Of a DNA stretch of 64,000 nucleotides, positions 32,180 to 42,532 are shown one piece after another. The position numbers and the translations under genes are program-made. Under the pieces are notes generated by a model. It saw only the letters and a list, made by a program, of their open reading frames with translations, ran no database searches and had not been told where the DNA came from. Where the stretch lies: positions 81,259-145,258 of the forward strand of contig NZ_VJZZ01000016.1 of NCBI RefSeq assembly GCF_009659535.1, read 5' to 3'. Source of the DNA: Aggregicoccus sp. 17bor-14. GTDB lineage: Bacteria > Myxococcota > Myxococcia > Myxococcales > Myxococcaceae. The number at the start of each line of letters is the position of its first letter. Position 1 is the first letter of the stretch.

Positions 32180-32788
32180 CTAGAAGTAGCCGCCGACGAT
32201 GGTCTGCACGCCGAGGTCCACGCCGCTGCCGTCGCCGAGGAAGAAGTCGATCTTCGGCCCGGCGCCCACGAAGAAGTGGTTCACCGGGTGGAAGAGCACG
32301 GGCGCCTCCACGCCGAGCAGGAAGGACGTGGTCTTGGGCGAGTTGATGGCGGAGCTGCTCGAGTAGACGATGCCCGCCTTCGCGCGGGGCCAGAGGCTCA
32401 GCGTCTCGGCGACGGGCATGTTGTAGCCGAGCCGCAGCTGGCCGCCGATCTGGGTCTCGTCGTCGCCGTCACCGATGGTGGTGCCCAGGTTCACGCTCGC
32501 GCCCACCGAGACGTTGTCCTTGATGAAGTAGTCCAGGCCCGGCGCCACGTTGATGTAGAACTTGTCGTCCGTCGTGCGGTAGCCGAGCCGCGCGTCGAAG
32601 GCGCCGTCGATGACCAGCTGGTTCATGCGGCCGAAGTTGCCGGCGTCCGCCGACGACTTCACCTGCTGGACCTTCTCCGAGGTCTTCTCGGGTACCTGAT
32701 TGATGGCCGGCTCGTCCGACTGCGCCGCAGCGACCGACGCCGTCCCCAGCACCAGGGCCGCAGCGGCCCACTGCATCTTGCGAAGCAT
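32180..32788 (-). CDS. Outer-membrane beta-barrel protein
   Basis: A 202-residue protein with a signal peptide (MQWAAAALVLGTASVAAA, cut before QSDEP). A short Lys/Glu-rich segment is followed by eight or so amphipathic strands (FDARLGYRTTDDKFYINVAP, VSVGASVNLGTTIG and others), and it ends in Phe (VGGYF), the barrel-insertion signature. Probably a small structural or pore protein resembling OmpW/OmpA-type barrels. ATG 32788 is chosen because the signal peptide begins there; the frame opens further upstream. No operon partner. Confidence 0.8.
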   Translation of the reverse strand: MLRKMQWAAAALVLGTASVAAAQSDEPAINQVPEKTSEKVQQVKSSADAGNFGRMNQLVIDGAFDARLGYRTTDDKFYINVAPGLDYFIKDNVSVGASVNLGTTIGDGDDETQIGGQLRLGYNMPVAETLSLWPRAKAGIVYSSSSAINSPKTTSFLLGVEAPVLFHPVNHFFVGAGPKIDFFLGDGSGVDLGVQTIVGGYF

Positions 32789-33242
32789 AACGCGCTCTCC
32801 TTCGACTTCGGATTGACCAACGGGTTGTGAAAACCTGTGCACGCCGAGTCTGCGGTGCAGCCTCGATGCACTCTCCTTGCCTCATTTCGGGCCCGCACCC
32901 CTCGTGCACCCAGGGAGCAGGAAGGCGTGCACTTCTGTGCATCCCTCGTTTGCGAGGTTTTGCACCGCGTGAAGACGGCGCAAGCGGGTTGCACGGCGCA
33001 GGGAGGGGCGTGCGAGGACTGCCCTGCCGGACGGCGGCCGAGCACGAAGGTCCACGGACTCCAGCCCCTTCGGTGCAGGGTCGCTCTCGGGCGCACGCAG
33101 GGCAGGCAGGCGGCCCGGCCCCTGTGCCCCACATGGGGGCGATGGCCAAGCATGTCCCCTCGGCAGTGGGTCGTGGTCGGCGACGAGGGGTGGGGCCGTG
33201 GGCGCAGAGGCAAAGAGGCGGGGGACGCAGCGCGCGAGCCGG
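32789..33242. other. 454-bp gene-free region with promoters
   Basis: It separates the divergent outer-membrane protein and PDAG lipoprotein genes. I see no convincing gene. GCGCAAGCGGGTTGCAC (near 32990) resembles the operator family but has a wider spacer of 7, so I do not count it. A weak -24/-12-like match (minus strand AGGCAAGGAGAGTGCA, 32867-32882) could serve the barrel gene. Confidence 0.4.
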
Positions 33243-34706
33243 ATGGCGGCGCTGCTGGTGGTGGGGCTGACGGCGCTCGCGGCCGCGGGCTGCGGCGACT
33301 CGGGGGAGGGCGGTGGCGGCGGCGCGCCCCAGCCCGCGCCCGGGCTCGACGGCGGCCTGCCGGACGCGGGGGCGCCGGACGCGGGCGCTCCGGATGCGGG
33401 CGCACCGGACGCCGGGGCGCCGGATGCGGGCGCTCCGGACGCGGGGCCTGCGAAGGTGGAGACGGGCGCGACCTTCGAGCGCCACCCCTTCTCGCAGGAC
33501 GTGCTCGAGGTGGGTACGGACGCGGCCGGCCGCACGCACGTGCTCGTGCGCTACACCGGCACGCCCGACTTCCAGGGGCGCACGCTGCCCAACGACGGCA
33601 CGGGCAGCCTGCAGCACGCGGTGGTGCTGCTGGATGCGCAGCTGCAGGCGACCGCGGTGCACGCGCTGCCCTCGGGCGGCAGCCGCGAGAGCGGAGACGA
33701 GGGGCCGCGCGGGCCCGAGTACCACCTGGCCGTGCTGCCCGACGGCAGCGAGGCGCTGGGCGGCACCTTCCGCGATCCGCTGGTGACGCCCGTGGGCACG
33801 CTCACCGGCCGCCCCTTCCCGGACTCCAACGGCTTCGTCGCGCTGCTCTCGCCGGAGGGCACGTGGCGCTTCGCCCGCGCGCTCACCGCGGAGCGCTCGC
33901 TCGCGGTGCGCGACGTGGCCGCGTCCGCGACCTCCATCGCGCTCGCCGGCTCCTTCAGCGGTGCGAGCTCCGAGCTGGGCCTGGACGCGCCGCCCGCGGG
34001 CGTGGAGGCGCAGGGCCTGCTCTTGCGCGTGGACCTGGAGGGCGCGACGCGCACGGTGCACGCCTTCACGGGCAGCGTGCGCGGCTTCGGCTCGGGCGTG
34101 GCGCTGGGGCCCGCGGACGACAGCTTCGTCGCCGGGCACACGGTGGTCACCGCGTCCGACGGCAGCCCCATGGTCACGCCCTACCTCGCGCGGGTGAACG
34201 CGAACGGCGGCGTGGTGTGGGAGAAGCGCTTCGGCGAGTTCAGCGGGCAGCTGGACCGCATCGCGGTGGGGCCGGACGGCACGGTCGCGAGCGTGGGCCG
34301 CTTCAACACCGAGCGCGAGGTGCGCTGGGGCCGCTCGCTGCTCGCCACCGCGGCCGCGCGCACGGTGCTGCTGGTGGCGGCGTACGACGGCCCCGCGCAG
34401 TGGGGGCAGGAGCTGGGGCGCAGCATGCTGGGGGCGAACGTGGCGGTGGACGCGCGCGGGCTCGTCACCGTGGCGGGACGCGCGAGCGGCGTGCAGGACC
34501 TGGGCGGCGGCGCGCTGGGCACGGCCGGTGCGCCCAGCCTCTTCGTCGCGAGGCTCTCCGGCACGGGCGCGCACCAGTGGTCCATCGCGCTGCCGATCGA
34601 AGAGGTGAACCCGCCCTTCCCGGTGGACGTGGCGGTGCGCGCGGACGGGCAGGGGCGGGTGGCCGAGGGCGACGCGCTCTTCAGCTTCACGCCCACGCGG
34701 CCCTGA
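33243..34706 (+). CDS. Secreted lipoprotein with PDAG repeats and beta-propeller-like domain
   Basis: A 487-residue lipoprotein. The signal peptide (MAALLVVGLTALAAAGC) ends in lipobox AAGC. A Gly-rich stretch and six PDAGx repeats make a flexible linker. The remaining 400 or so residues show a repeating strand pattern (FVALLSPEGTWRFARALTAE, LLRVDLEGATRTVHAFTGS, YLARVNANGGVVWEKRFGEF), reminiscent of SBBP-type beta-propellers. It is probably displayed on the outer membrane or cell surface. An in-frame GTG at 33198 would add 15 residues before the signal peptide. Function unknown. Confidence 0.78.
   Translation: MAALLVVGLTALAAAGCGDSGEGGGGGAPQPAPGLDGGLPDAGAPDAGAPDAGAPDAGAPDAGAPDAGPAKVETGATFERHPFSQDVLEVGTDAAGRTHVLVRYTGTPDFQGRTLPNDGTGSLQHAVVLLDAQLQATAVHALPSGGSRESGDEGPRGPEYHLAVLPDGSEALGGTFRDPLVTPVGTLTGRPFPDSNGFVALLSPEGTWRFARALTAERSLAVRDVAASATSIALAGSFSGASSELGLDAPPAGVEAQGLLLRVDLEGATRTVHAFTGSVRGFGSGVALGPADDSFVAGHTVVTASDGSPMVTPYLARVNANGGVVWEKRFGEFSGQLDRIAVGPDGTVASVGRFNTEREVRWGRSLLATAAARTVLLVAAYDGPAQWGQELGRSMLGANVAVDARGLVTVAGRASGVQDLGGGALGTAGAPSLFVARLSGTGAHQWSIALPIEEVNPPFPVDVAVRADGQGRVAEGDALFSFTPTRP
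33360..33449 (+). repeat. Six tandem 15-bp units coding for PDAGA
   Basis: Six in-frame units such as CCGGACGCGGGCGCT, differing at one to three bases, encode the PDAG linker. Copy number is likely to vary by slippage without changing the frame. Confidence 0.85.
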
Positions 34707-34724
34707 GCGCGGCGCTGCGCGCGC

Positions 34725-35261
34725 CTACTTCTTCGCGAGCGAGCGAACGTAGGCGCGCAGGGCCGCGAGCTCGGGCCGCCCGCGCAGGTCCGGGCTGGGC
34801 GGCATCAGCACGCTCTTGCCCACGGCGAGGCCGCCGCCGGTGATGACGCGCTCCAGGTGCTCGTCCGTCACCGTGCGCTGCCAGGCGGCGTCCTGCAGGT
34901 TGCGCGGCGCCGGCTCCAGCCCGCGCGCGGCCGGGCCGTCGCCCGCGCCCTGCGGGCCGTGACAGGTGGCGCAGCGGCTCTCGTACGTGGCGCGCGCCGC
35001 CTCGCGCTGCTCGGCGGTGAGCTGCACCGGGGCAGGGGCCGGCGCGGCGCTCGTGGGGGACGCAGCGCTCGACGGCGGTGGGTTGGACGGAGGCGCGCTG
35101 GGCGCAGGCGCGCTGGCCGGCGACGCGACGGCCTCCGGAGGCGGCGCACTGGACGGCGCTGCGGCGGGCGGCGGGGGCTGCGGCGCAGGAGCGCGCTCCT
35201 CACAACCGGTGGCGGCCACGGCGAGGAGGAGGGGCAGAAGGCGGAAGGGACGGCAGCGCAT
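34725..35261 (-). CDS. Lipid-anchored c-type cytochrome
   Basis: A 178-residue lipoprotein with signal peptide and lipobox ATGC. A long Pro/Ala/Ser linker (about residues 22-75) leads to a class I cytochrome c domain. The haem motif is CATCH in YESRCATCHGPQGAGDGPAA, and LMPPSPDL supplies the likely Met ligand. It could shuttle electrons at the outer face of the inner membrane, for example to an oxidase or reductase. It converges with the PDAG lipoprotein gene (18 bp between stops). Confidence 0.85.
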   Translation of the reverse strand: MRCRPFRLLPLLLAVAATGCEERAPAPQPPPPAAAPSSAPPPEAVASPASAPAPSAPPSNPPPSSAASPTSAAPAPAPVQLTAEQREAARATYESRCATCHGPQGAGDGPAARGLEPAPRNLQDAAWQRTVTDEHLERVITGGGLAVGKSVLMPPSPDLRGRPELAALRAYVRSLAKK

Positions 35262-35651
35262 GGGACGACCTTCTAGCGCGGGCCTCCGGGCGTCCCCAGC
35301 GCGTTGTGCCACCCGCGCACGGAGCGGTGGCTGGACGGCACTGCGCGTCGACCACGAGCGAGGGCCGACGGTGCAGGCACGCACGCCGCGTGCAGGAGAG
35401 CCGCCAGGCGCCAGCATGTCGTCCTGGCGGCCGGGCGAGCTCGCGCGCACCCCACACCTGCGCCCTGCGCCGAGCGACTGAGGGCTCGGCGCGCGAGCCG
35501 CAGCCCGCGGAGCTGCGCTCACGCAGCGTGCGTCGCCACAGCGCGGCATGAGGTCCGGGGTGCGCCCCGACCCAACTTCCGGCGCTCGGCGAGCGGACGC
35601 TACAGTTCGCGGGCCCGCGCAGCTGCAGCACCCCTCCCAGGACACCTCCCC
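35262..35651. other. 390-bp gene-free region
   Basis: It lies between the divergent cytochrome c gene and the DUF2378 gene. No frame has a plausible start, codon pattern or ribosome site, and I see no repeat or clear promoter. Confidence 0.4.
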
Positions 35652-36215
35652 GTGCCCCACTCCCCGCCGTCTCCGCTCCCTGCCGCAGCGGAGCCCCTCG
35701 TGCAGTCCCTGCTCTTCGAGTCGCTCTTCGTGCGCGGCCTGGAGGTGGACGCGGCGCTCGCCGCGGACCTGCGCGCCGCGGGCTTCGACGCCCAGCACGT
35801 GCAGGTGCGCTACCCCGCGCAGGTCTTCACCCGCTGCGTGGCCGTGGCGCAGCGGCGCCTCTACCCCGGGCTGAGCGAGGAGGCGGCCCAGCGCGAGCTG
35901 GGACACGCCTTCGTGCGCGGCTTCCTCAAGACGCTGGTGGGCCGGGTCATCGGCGCGATGCTGCCCCTGATGGGCCCGCAGCGGCTGCTGGGCCGCATGC
36001 CCGAGTACATGCGGCTGGGAGATGCGCCGCTGAGCGTGAAGCTGCGCGAGCTGGGCCCGCACGACTACGCGCTGGACTACACGCACGAGACCCAGGCGCT
36101 GCCCCACCTGCTGGCGGGCATCGTCGAGGAGGCGCTGGCCCTCACGCGCACCGTGGCCCAGGTGGAGACGCAGGTGCACGACGCGAAGCGCTTCACGCTG
36201 CGCGCGCGCTGGTAG
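35652..36215 (+). CDS. DUF2378 (TIGR02265) family protein
   Basis: A 187-residue protein of a family found mainly in Myxococcales, with many paralogues per genome. Typical stretches are SLLFESLFVRGLEV, YPAQVFTRCVAVAQRRLYPG, AQRELGHAFVRGFLKTLVG and LGRMPEYMRLGDAP. The fold and function are unknown; the last residues resemble haem NO-binding-like small sensor families only in outline. The start is GTG 35652 with AGGA upstream. It converges with hemG (4 bp between stops). Confidence 0.8.
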   Translation: MPHSPPSPLPAAAEPLVQSLLFESLFVRGLEVDAALAADLRAAGFDAQHVQVRYPAQVFTRCVAVAQRRLYPGLSEEAAQRELGHAFVRGFLKTLVGRVIGAMLPLMGPQRLLGRMPEYMRLGDAPLSVKLRELGPHDYALDYTHETQALPHLLAGIVEEALALTRTVAQVETQVHDAKRFTLRARW

Positions 36216-36219
36216 CGCC

Positions 36220-38406
<2,187 letters not shown>

Positions 38407-38467
38407 TCACGCTGCGGCCCCGCCCGGTTGGGTGACGCCGCCCACTGCCTGTATGGTCCCGCCCCCC

Positions 38468-40384
38468 ATGGCCTCCCGCACCCGTCTGCTTCCACTGCTG
38501 CTGCTCGCCCTCGCCGCCTGCTCCAACCCGGAGGACCCGGTCGAGCAGCCCCCGGTGGACGAGGTCCCCGCCCCGCCGGAGACGCGGGTGCTGGGCTCTC
38601 CGCAGGGCACGGTGGCGCGCGGCGATGCGCGCCTGCTCTTCGACTCGGTGCCGAGCGGCGCGAGCTTCGAGTGCAGCCTGGACGGCGCGCAATTCACGGC
38701 GTGCAGCTCGCCGCAGGACTACGCAGGGCTCTCCGACGGCGCCCACACCTTCGCGGTGCGCGCGCGCGACGCGGCGCTCGGCGTGGACGAGAGCCCTGCC
38801 ACGGCCACGTGGAGCGTCGACACGCAGCCGCCGGACACGCAGCTGGTGTCGGGGCCCACGGGCACGGTGGCCAGCGGCGACGCGAGCTTCTCCTTCACCG
38901 CCACCGAGCCCGGCTCCTTCGAGTGCAGCCTGGACGGCGCCGCGTTCGGCGCGTGCACCTCGCCGCAGGCGTACACGGGGCTGGCGCCGGGGGCGCACAC
39001 CTTCGTGGTGCGCGCGCGAGACGCGCTGCAGAACGCCGACCCGAGCCCCGCCACCGCGAGCTGGACGGTGAGCGCTCCCTCCTCGCCCGCGCGCATCACC
39101 GCGGGGCCCAGCGGCGTCACCTCCTCCACGCAGGCCCACTTCACCTTCGACGCGAGCGGCGAGGCGGGCACCTTCGAGTGCGCCCTGGACGACGCGGCCT
39201 TCGCGGCGTGCACCTCGCCGGTGGACCTCGCGGCGCTCGCGGACGGCGTGCGCCGCTTCCAGGTGCGCTTCGTGGCCGCCTCGGGCGCCGAGCCGAGCGC
39301 GCCGGCCTCGCGGAGCTGGACGGTGGACACGCAGCCGCCCGAGACGAGCATCACCGCGGGCCCCGCCGAGGGCAGCACCCAGAGCAGCGGCACGGTGCGC
39401 TTCAGCTTCGAGTCCAGCGAGCCGGGCACCTTCGAGTGCGCGCTGGGCGCGGGCGCCTTCGTCTCGTGCACCTCGCCGCAGCAGTACTCGGACCTCGCGA
39501 GCGGCTCCTACACCTTCCGCGTCCGCGCGCGCGATGCGGCGCTCAACGTGGACCTGACCCCCGCCACGCGCAGCTGGAGCGTGAGCGTGCCCGCGTTCGC
39601 GTCGCTGCGCCTGATGGCCGCGAACATCACCAGCGGCAACCTGCAGAGCTACGACCCCGGCGAGGGCATCCGCATCTTCCAGGGCGTGAAGCCGGACGTG
39701 GTGATGATCCAGGAGTTCAACTACGGGGACAACTCGGCCACCGCCATCCGCGGCTTCGTGGATACCGCCTTCGGCACCGGCTTCTCGTACTTCCGCGAGG
39801 CGGGCGCGCAGATCCCCAACGGCGTCATCAGCCGCTGGCCCATCCTCGCCTCGGGCGAGTGGGACGACACCGCCGTCACCAACCGTGACTTCGCCTGGGC
39901 GCGCATCGACGTGCCAGGCCCCAAGGACCTCTGGGTGGTGAGCGTGCACCTGCTCACGTCGAGCAGCGGCGTGCGCAACGGCGAGGCGCAGCAGCTCGCG
40001 GCCCTCATCGACGCGAACGTGCCTGCCGGCGACTTCCTCGTCATCGGCGGCGACTTCAACACCGACTCGCGCTCGGAGGCCTGCCTCTCCACGCTCTCGT
40101 CGCTGGTGGTGACCGCCGCGCCCTATCCGGAAGACCGCGACCACAACGTGAACACCAACGCGGGTCGCACCAAGCCCTACGATCACGTGCTGGTGGACGG
40201 GGACCTCAAGGCCTACCAGACGGCGACCATCATCGGCTCGAGCACCTTCTCGAGCGGCCTCGTCGCCGACACGCGCGTGTACTCGCCCATCAGTGAGATC
40301 TCCCCCGCGCTGGCGAGCGACAGCGGCGCCACCAACATGCAGCACATGGGCGTGGTGAAGGACTTCCGGATTCCGACGAACTAG
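38468..40384 (+). CDS. Secreted lipoprotein: four Ig-like repeats plus endonuclease/exonuclease/phosphatase domain
   Basis: A 638-residue lipoprotein with signal peptide and lipobox LAAC. Residues 40-380 hold four repeats of about 85 residues marked by F-ECSLDGA-F-AC-SP and HTF-VRARDAA-N-D-SPA, an Ig-like module common in myxobacterial exoproteins. The C-terminal 260 residues form an EEP domain: LRLMAANITSGN, VVMIQEFNYGDNSA, WVVSVHLLTSSSG, LVIGGDFNTDSRS and KPYDHVLVD, with the Glu, His, Asp and Asn of the metal-dependent phosphodiesterase fold. It may degrade extracellular nucleic acid or lipid phosphates. It ends sharing CTAG with the convergent peptidase gene. Confidence 0.85.
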   Translation: MASRTRLLPLLLLALAACSNPEDPVEQPPVDEVPAPPETRVLGSPQGTVARGDARLLFDSVPSGASFECSLDGAQFTACSSPQDYAGLSDGAHTFAVRARDAALGVDESPATATWSVDTQPPDTQLVSGPTGTVASGDASFSFTATEPGSFECSLDGAAFGACTSPQAYTGLAPGAHTFVVRARDALQNADPSPATASWTVSAPSSPARITAGPSGVTSSTQAHFTFDASGEAGTFECALDDAAFAACTSPVDLAALADGVRRFQVRFVAASGAEPSAPASRSWTVDTQPPETSITAGPAEGSTQSSGTVRFSFESSEPGTFECALGAGAFVSCTSPQQYSDLASGSYTFRVRARDAALNVDLTPATRSWSVSVPAFASLRLMAANITSGNLQSYDPGEGIRIFQGVKPDVVMIQEFNYGDNSATAIRGFVDTAFGTGFSYFREAGAQIPNGVISRWPILASGEWDDTAVTNRDFAWARIDVPGPKDLWVVSVHLLTSSSGVRNGEAQQLAALIDANVPAGDFLVIGGDFNTDSRSEACLSTLSSLVVTAAPYPEDRDHNVNTNAGRTKPYDHVLVDGDLKAYQTATIIGSSTFSSGLVADTRVYSPISEISPALASDSGATNMQHMGVVKDFRIPTN

Positions 40385-41706
40385 CGCAGGTCCGCGGGCA
40401 GCAGCGGCGCGGAGAGCAGCTCGCCGAACACCTGCCAACGCCGCTCGGGGGCCTGCGCCGTGCCGCCCTGGCGCTCCACCCACGCGGCCACCAGGTCGCG
40501 GCCGAGGTTGTAGTTGATGATGTAGCTGCGCAGAGACTCGATGCTGGTGAGCAGCTTCGCCGCGCGCTCGGGAGACGCGAGCCGGTAGCGCACCAGGTAG
40601 TCCTGCGCCTCGGCCCGCGTCATCCGCCCGTCGAGCAGGCCGCGCGCGGCCTCGTTCTCCGCGTAGCCCAGCTTGCTCAGCAGTGCCTCCACCCGCACGT
40701 AGGCCGCGGCCTTCGACGGGTCCAGCCCGGCGAGCGGGAAGAGCACGTCGCGCAGGTACGCCTCCTTGTCCGGGAAGGCCACGTCGATGCCGTAGTTCGC
40801 GCTGCCCTCGGCGATGAGCGACTGCGGGCAGTAGAGCGGGTACACCGAGAACTCCACCCAGCCGCGCTCGCGCAGCAGGTGCTGCTCGAGCAGCACGTTG
40901 TACACGTGGTGACCCGGGTAGCTCTCGTGCGCGGCCACGTCCAGCACGCGCGAGGCGAAGATGGGCAGGTCGGTGTTCACCTGCACGAGGCTCTTCGCGT
41001 TGCCCTGGTACCAGTTGTAGCCGCCCCAGCTCTTGCCCTGCACCAGCTCCAGGCGCACCGCCTCGCCCTCGGGCAGCTCCAGGTGCGCGCGCGTGCGGCG
41101 GCGCGCCTCGTCGATGGCCGCCTGGAACACCTGCTCCAGCTTGTCCTTCGGCACCACGAAGCCCTGCCGGAAGCGCTCGATGCGCACCGGGAGCGCGCCC
41201 TCGCCAGGCAGCAGCTGCTCCAGCTCGGCGTGCACGCGCAGGAACTCCGACTCCGGGTGCGCCGGGGCGCGCGCGCCGTAGAGCGCCTCGCTCTCCGCGT
41301 CGAAGGAGAGGTGCTCTCCCTGCAGCAGCCGCACCCGCGCCTCGATGGAGCGCACCTGCCCGAGGAGGAAGCGGCGGCGTTGGGCCACGAGCGGCTCGGT
41401 GGGCGGCGGCACCGCCTCCAGCACCTGCACGAGCTCGCGGGCGCGCTGCCCGAGCACCTCCAGCGGCACCTTCGCTGCCTTGGCCTCCTCGGCCCACGCC
41501 TTGGGCCCGTAGTACGCGTCCACGTAGTTCGCGTCGTGCTCGCCCACCGCGAGCACCAGCTTCACGTAGCGCTCGGCGCAGGTGTCCAGCGCGGAGGGCT
41601 CCGCCTTCGCGGTCGCGGCCTGCGCAGGTGCGGCCTCGCGGTGGGCGCACGCGGCGAGCAGCAGCAGAGGCGGGAGCAGCAGGGCAGGGCGGAGGGAAGC
41701 GCGCAT
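40381..41706 (-). CDS. DUF885-type zinc peptidase-like lipoprotein
   Basis: A 441-residue lipoprotein (signal peptide, lipobox LAAC). The DUF885 core shows AAHESYPGHHVYNVLLEQ, a metal site in the form HExxxGHH, and LIAEGSANYGID with the third ligand. VQVNTDLPIFASRVLDVA precedes it. Family members are predicted secreted carboxypeptidase-like enzymes. ATG 41706 starts the signal peptide. The gene converges with the EEP lipoprotein gene and they share four bases. Confidence 0.82.
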   Translation of the reverse strand: MRASLRPALLLPPLLLLAACAHREAAPAQAATAKAEPSALDTCAERYVKLVLAVGEHDANYVDAYYGPKAWAEEAKAAKVPLEVLGQRARELVQVLEAVPPPTEPLVAQRRRFLLGQVRSIEARVRLLQGEHLSFDAESEALYGARAPAHPESEFLRVHAELEQLLPGEGALPVRIERFRQGFVVPKDKLEQVFQAAIDEARRRTRAHLELPEGEAVRLELVQGKSWGGYNWYQGNAKSLVQVNTDLPIFASRVLDVAAHESYPGHHVYNVLLEQHLLRERGWVEFSVYPLYCPQSLIAEGSANYGIDVAFPDKEAYLRDVLFPLAGLDPSKAAAYVRVEALLSKLGYAENEAARGLLDGRMTRAEAQDYLVRYRLASPERAAKLLTSIESLRSYIINYNLGRDLVAAWVERQGGTAQAPERRWQVFGELLSAPLLPADLR

Positions 41707-41830
41707 GCGGCCCACGCTCGCGTGCCGCAGTGCCCGGGCGCAAGGCTGCGCGCGCACGAGCTCCCTCGCGCGGACGCTCTGGGCGCAGGGGCACGGCTTC
41801 GCCCAGCACCCTCACCCGGCCGACTTCTCG

Positions 41831-42532
41831 ATGGCCGGCGTCCCGGGCCCTAGAGTGGCGCGCGTGACCCGACCCGTGCCGCTGCGCCCCGTGCTGCTCT
41901 ACCTCGCGTGGGCCTACACCGCGTGGTCGCTGCGGGTGCTGCTGCTCGGCCCCTGGGAGCGCGCACACTTCAGCGGCGGCGCGATGGAGCTCTACTACCA
42001 CCTGCTGCGCGAGGCGGTGTGGCTGCTGCCCATCCCGCTCGTGCTGCGCGCCTGGGGCGAGCGCGGCTGGGCGCGCGCGCTCGCGCTGGCGCCGCTGCCT
42101 CCCGTGCGCCGCCTCCTCGAGGGGCTCGCCTGGGCCGCGCTGTACCTGCTGCTCACCGACCTGCTGCAGCGCGCGCTCGCGGGACCGCCGAGCAGCCCGG
42201 ACGCGCTCGCGCAGCTGGGGGTGGGCGGCGCGCTGCTCACGCTGCTGAGCGCGGCCGAGGAGGAGCTCGTCTTCCGCGGCTTCCTGCGCTTCGCCTTCGA
42301 GCAGCGCACCGGCCCCGTGCGCGCGGCGCTGCTCACCTCGCTGCTCTTCGCGCTCATCCACGTGCCGGGGCTGTGGCTGCAGCTGGGCGCCTCGCCCGCC
42401 ATCGCGGTGCTGCTGGGGGCGCTCTTCGTGCTGGGGCTCGCGCTCTCGCTGGTGACGCGCCGCTCCGGCTCGCTGTGGCCCGCGGTGCTGCTGCACGCGC
42501 TCAACAACCTCTTCGCCGCGCTCTACGGCTAG
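41831..42532 (+). CDS. CPBP-family intramembrane metalloprotease (CAAX protease-like)
   Basis: A 233-residue membrane protein with about seven helices. Motif 1 is EELVFRG (Glu144, Glu145, Arg149 in EExxxR), motif 2 is the His in FALIHVPG, and motif 3 is LLHALNNL near the C-terminus, the full CPBP (Abi) set. Such proteases act on prenylated or membrane proteins; the target is unknown. The start is uncertain: ATG 41831, or GTG 41855 or 41864, all in frame. It shares CTAG with the next convergent gene. Confidence 0.83.
   Translation: MAGVPGPRVARVTRPVPLRPVLLYLAWAYTAWSLRVLLLGPWERAHFSGGAMELYYHLLREAVWLLPIPLVLRAWGERGWARALALAPLPPVRRLLEGLAWAALYLLLTDLLQRALAGPPSSPDALAQLGVGGALLTLLSAAEEELVFRGFLRFAFEQRTGPVRAALLTSLLFALIHVPGLWLQLGASPAIAVLLGALFVLGLALSLVTRRSGSLWPAVLLHALNNLFAALYG

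Noticed and set aside
32985..33005. GCGCAAGCGGGTTGCAC as another member of the operator family
   Set aside because: The spacer is 7 rather than 5 between GCGCA and TGC, and no promoter-like element lies 30-32 bp away.
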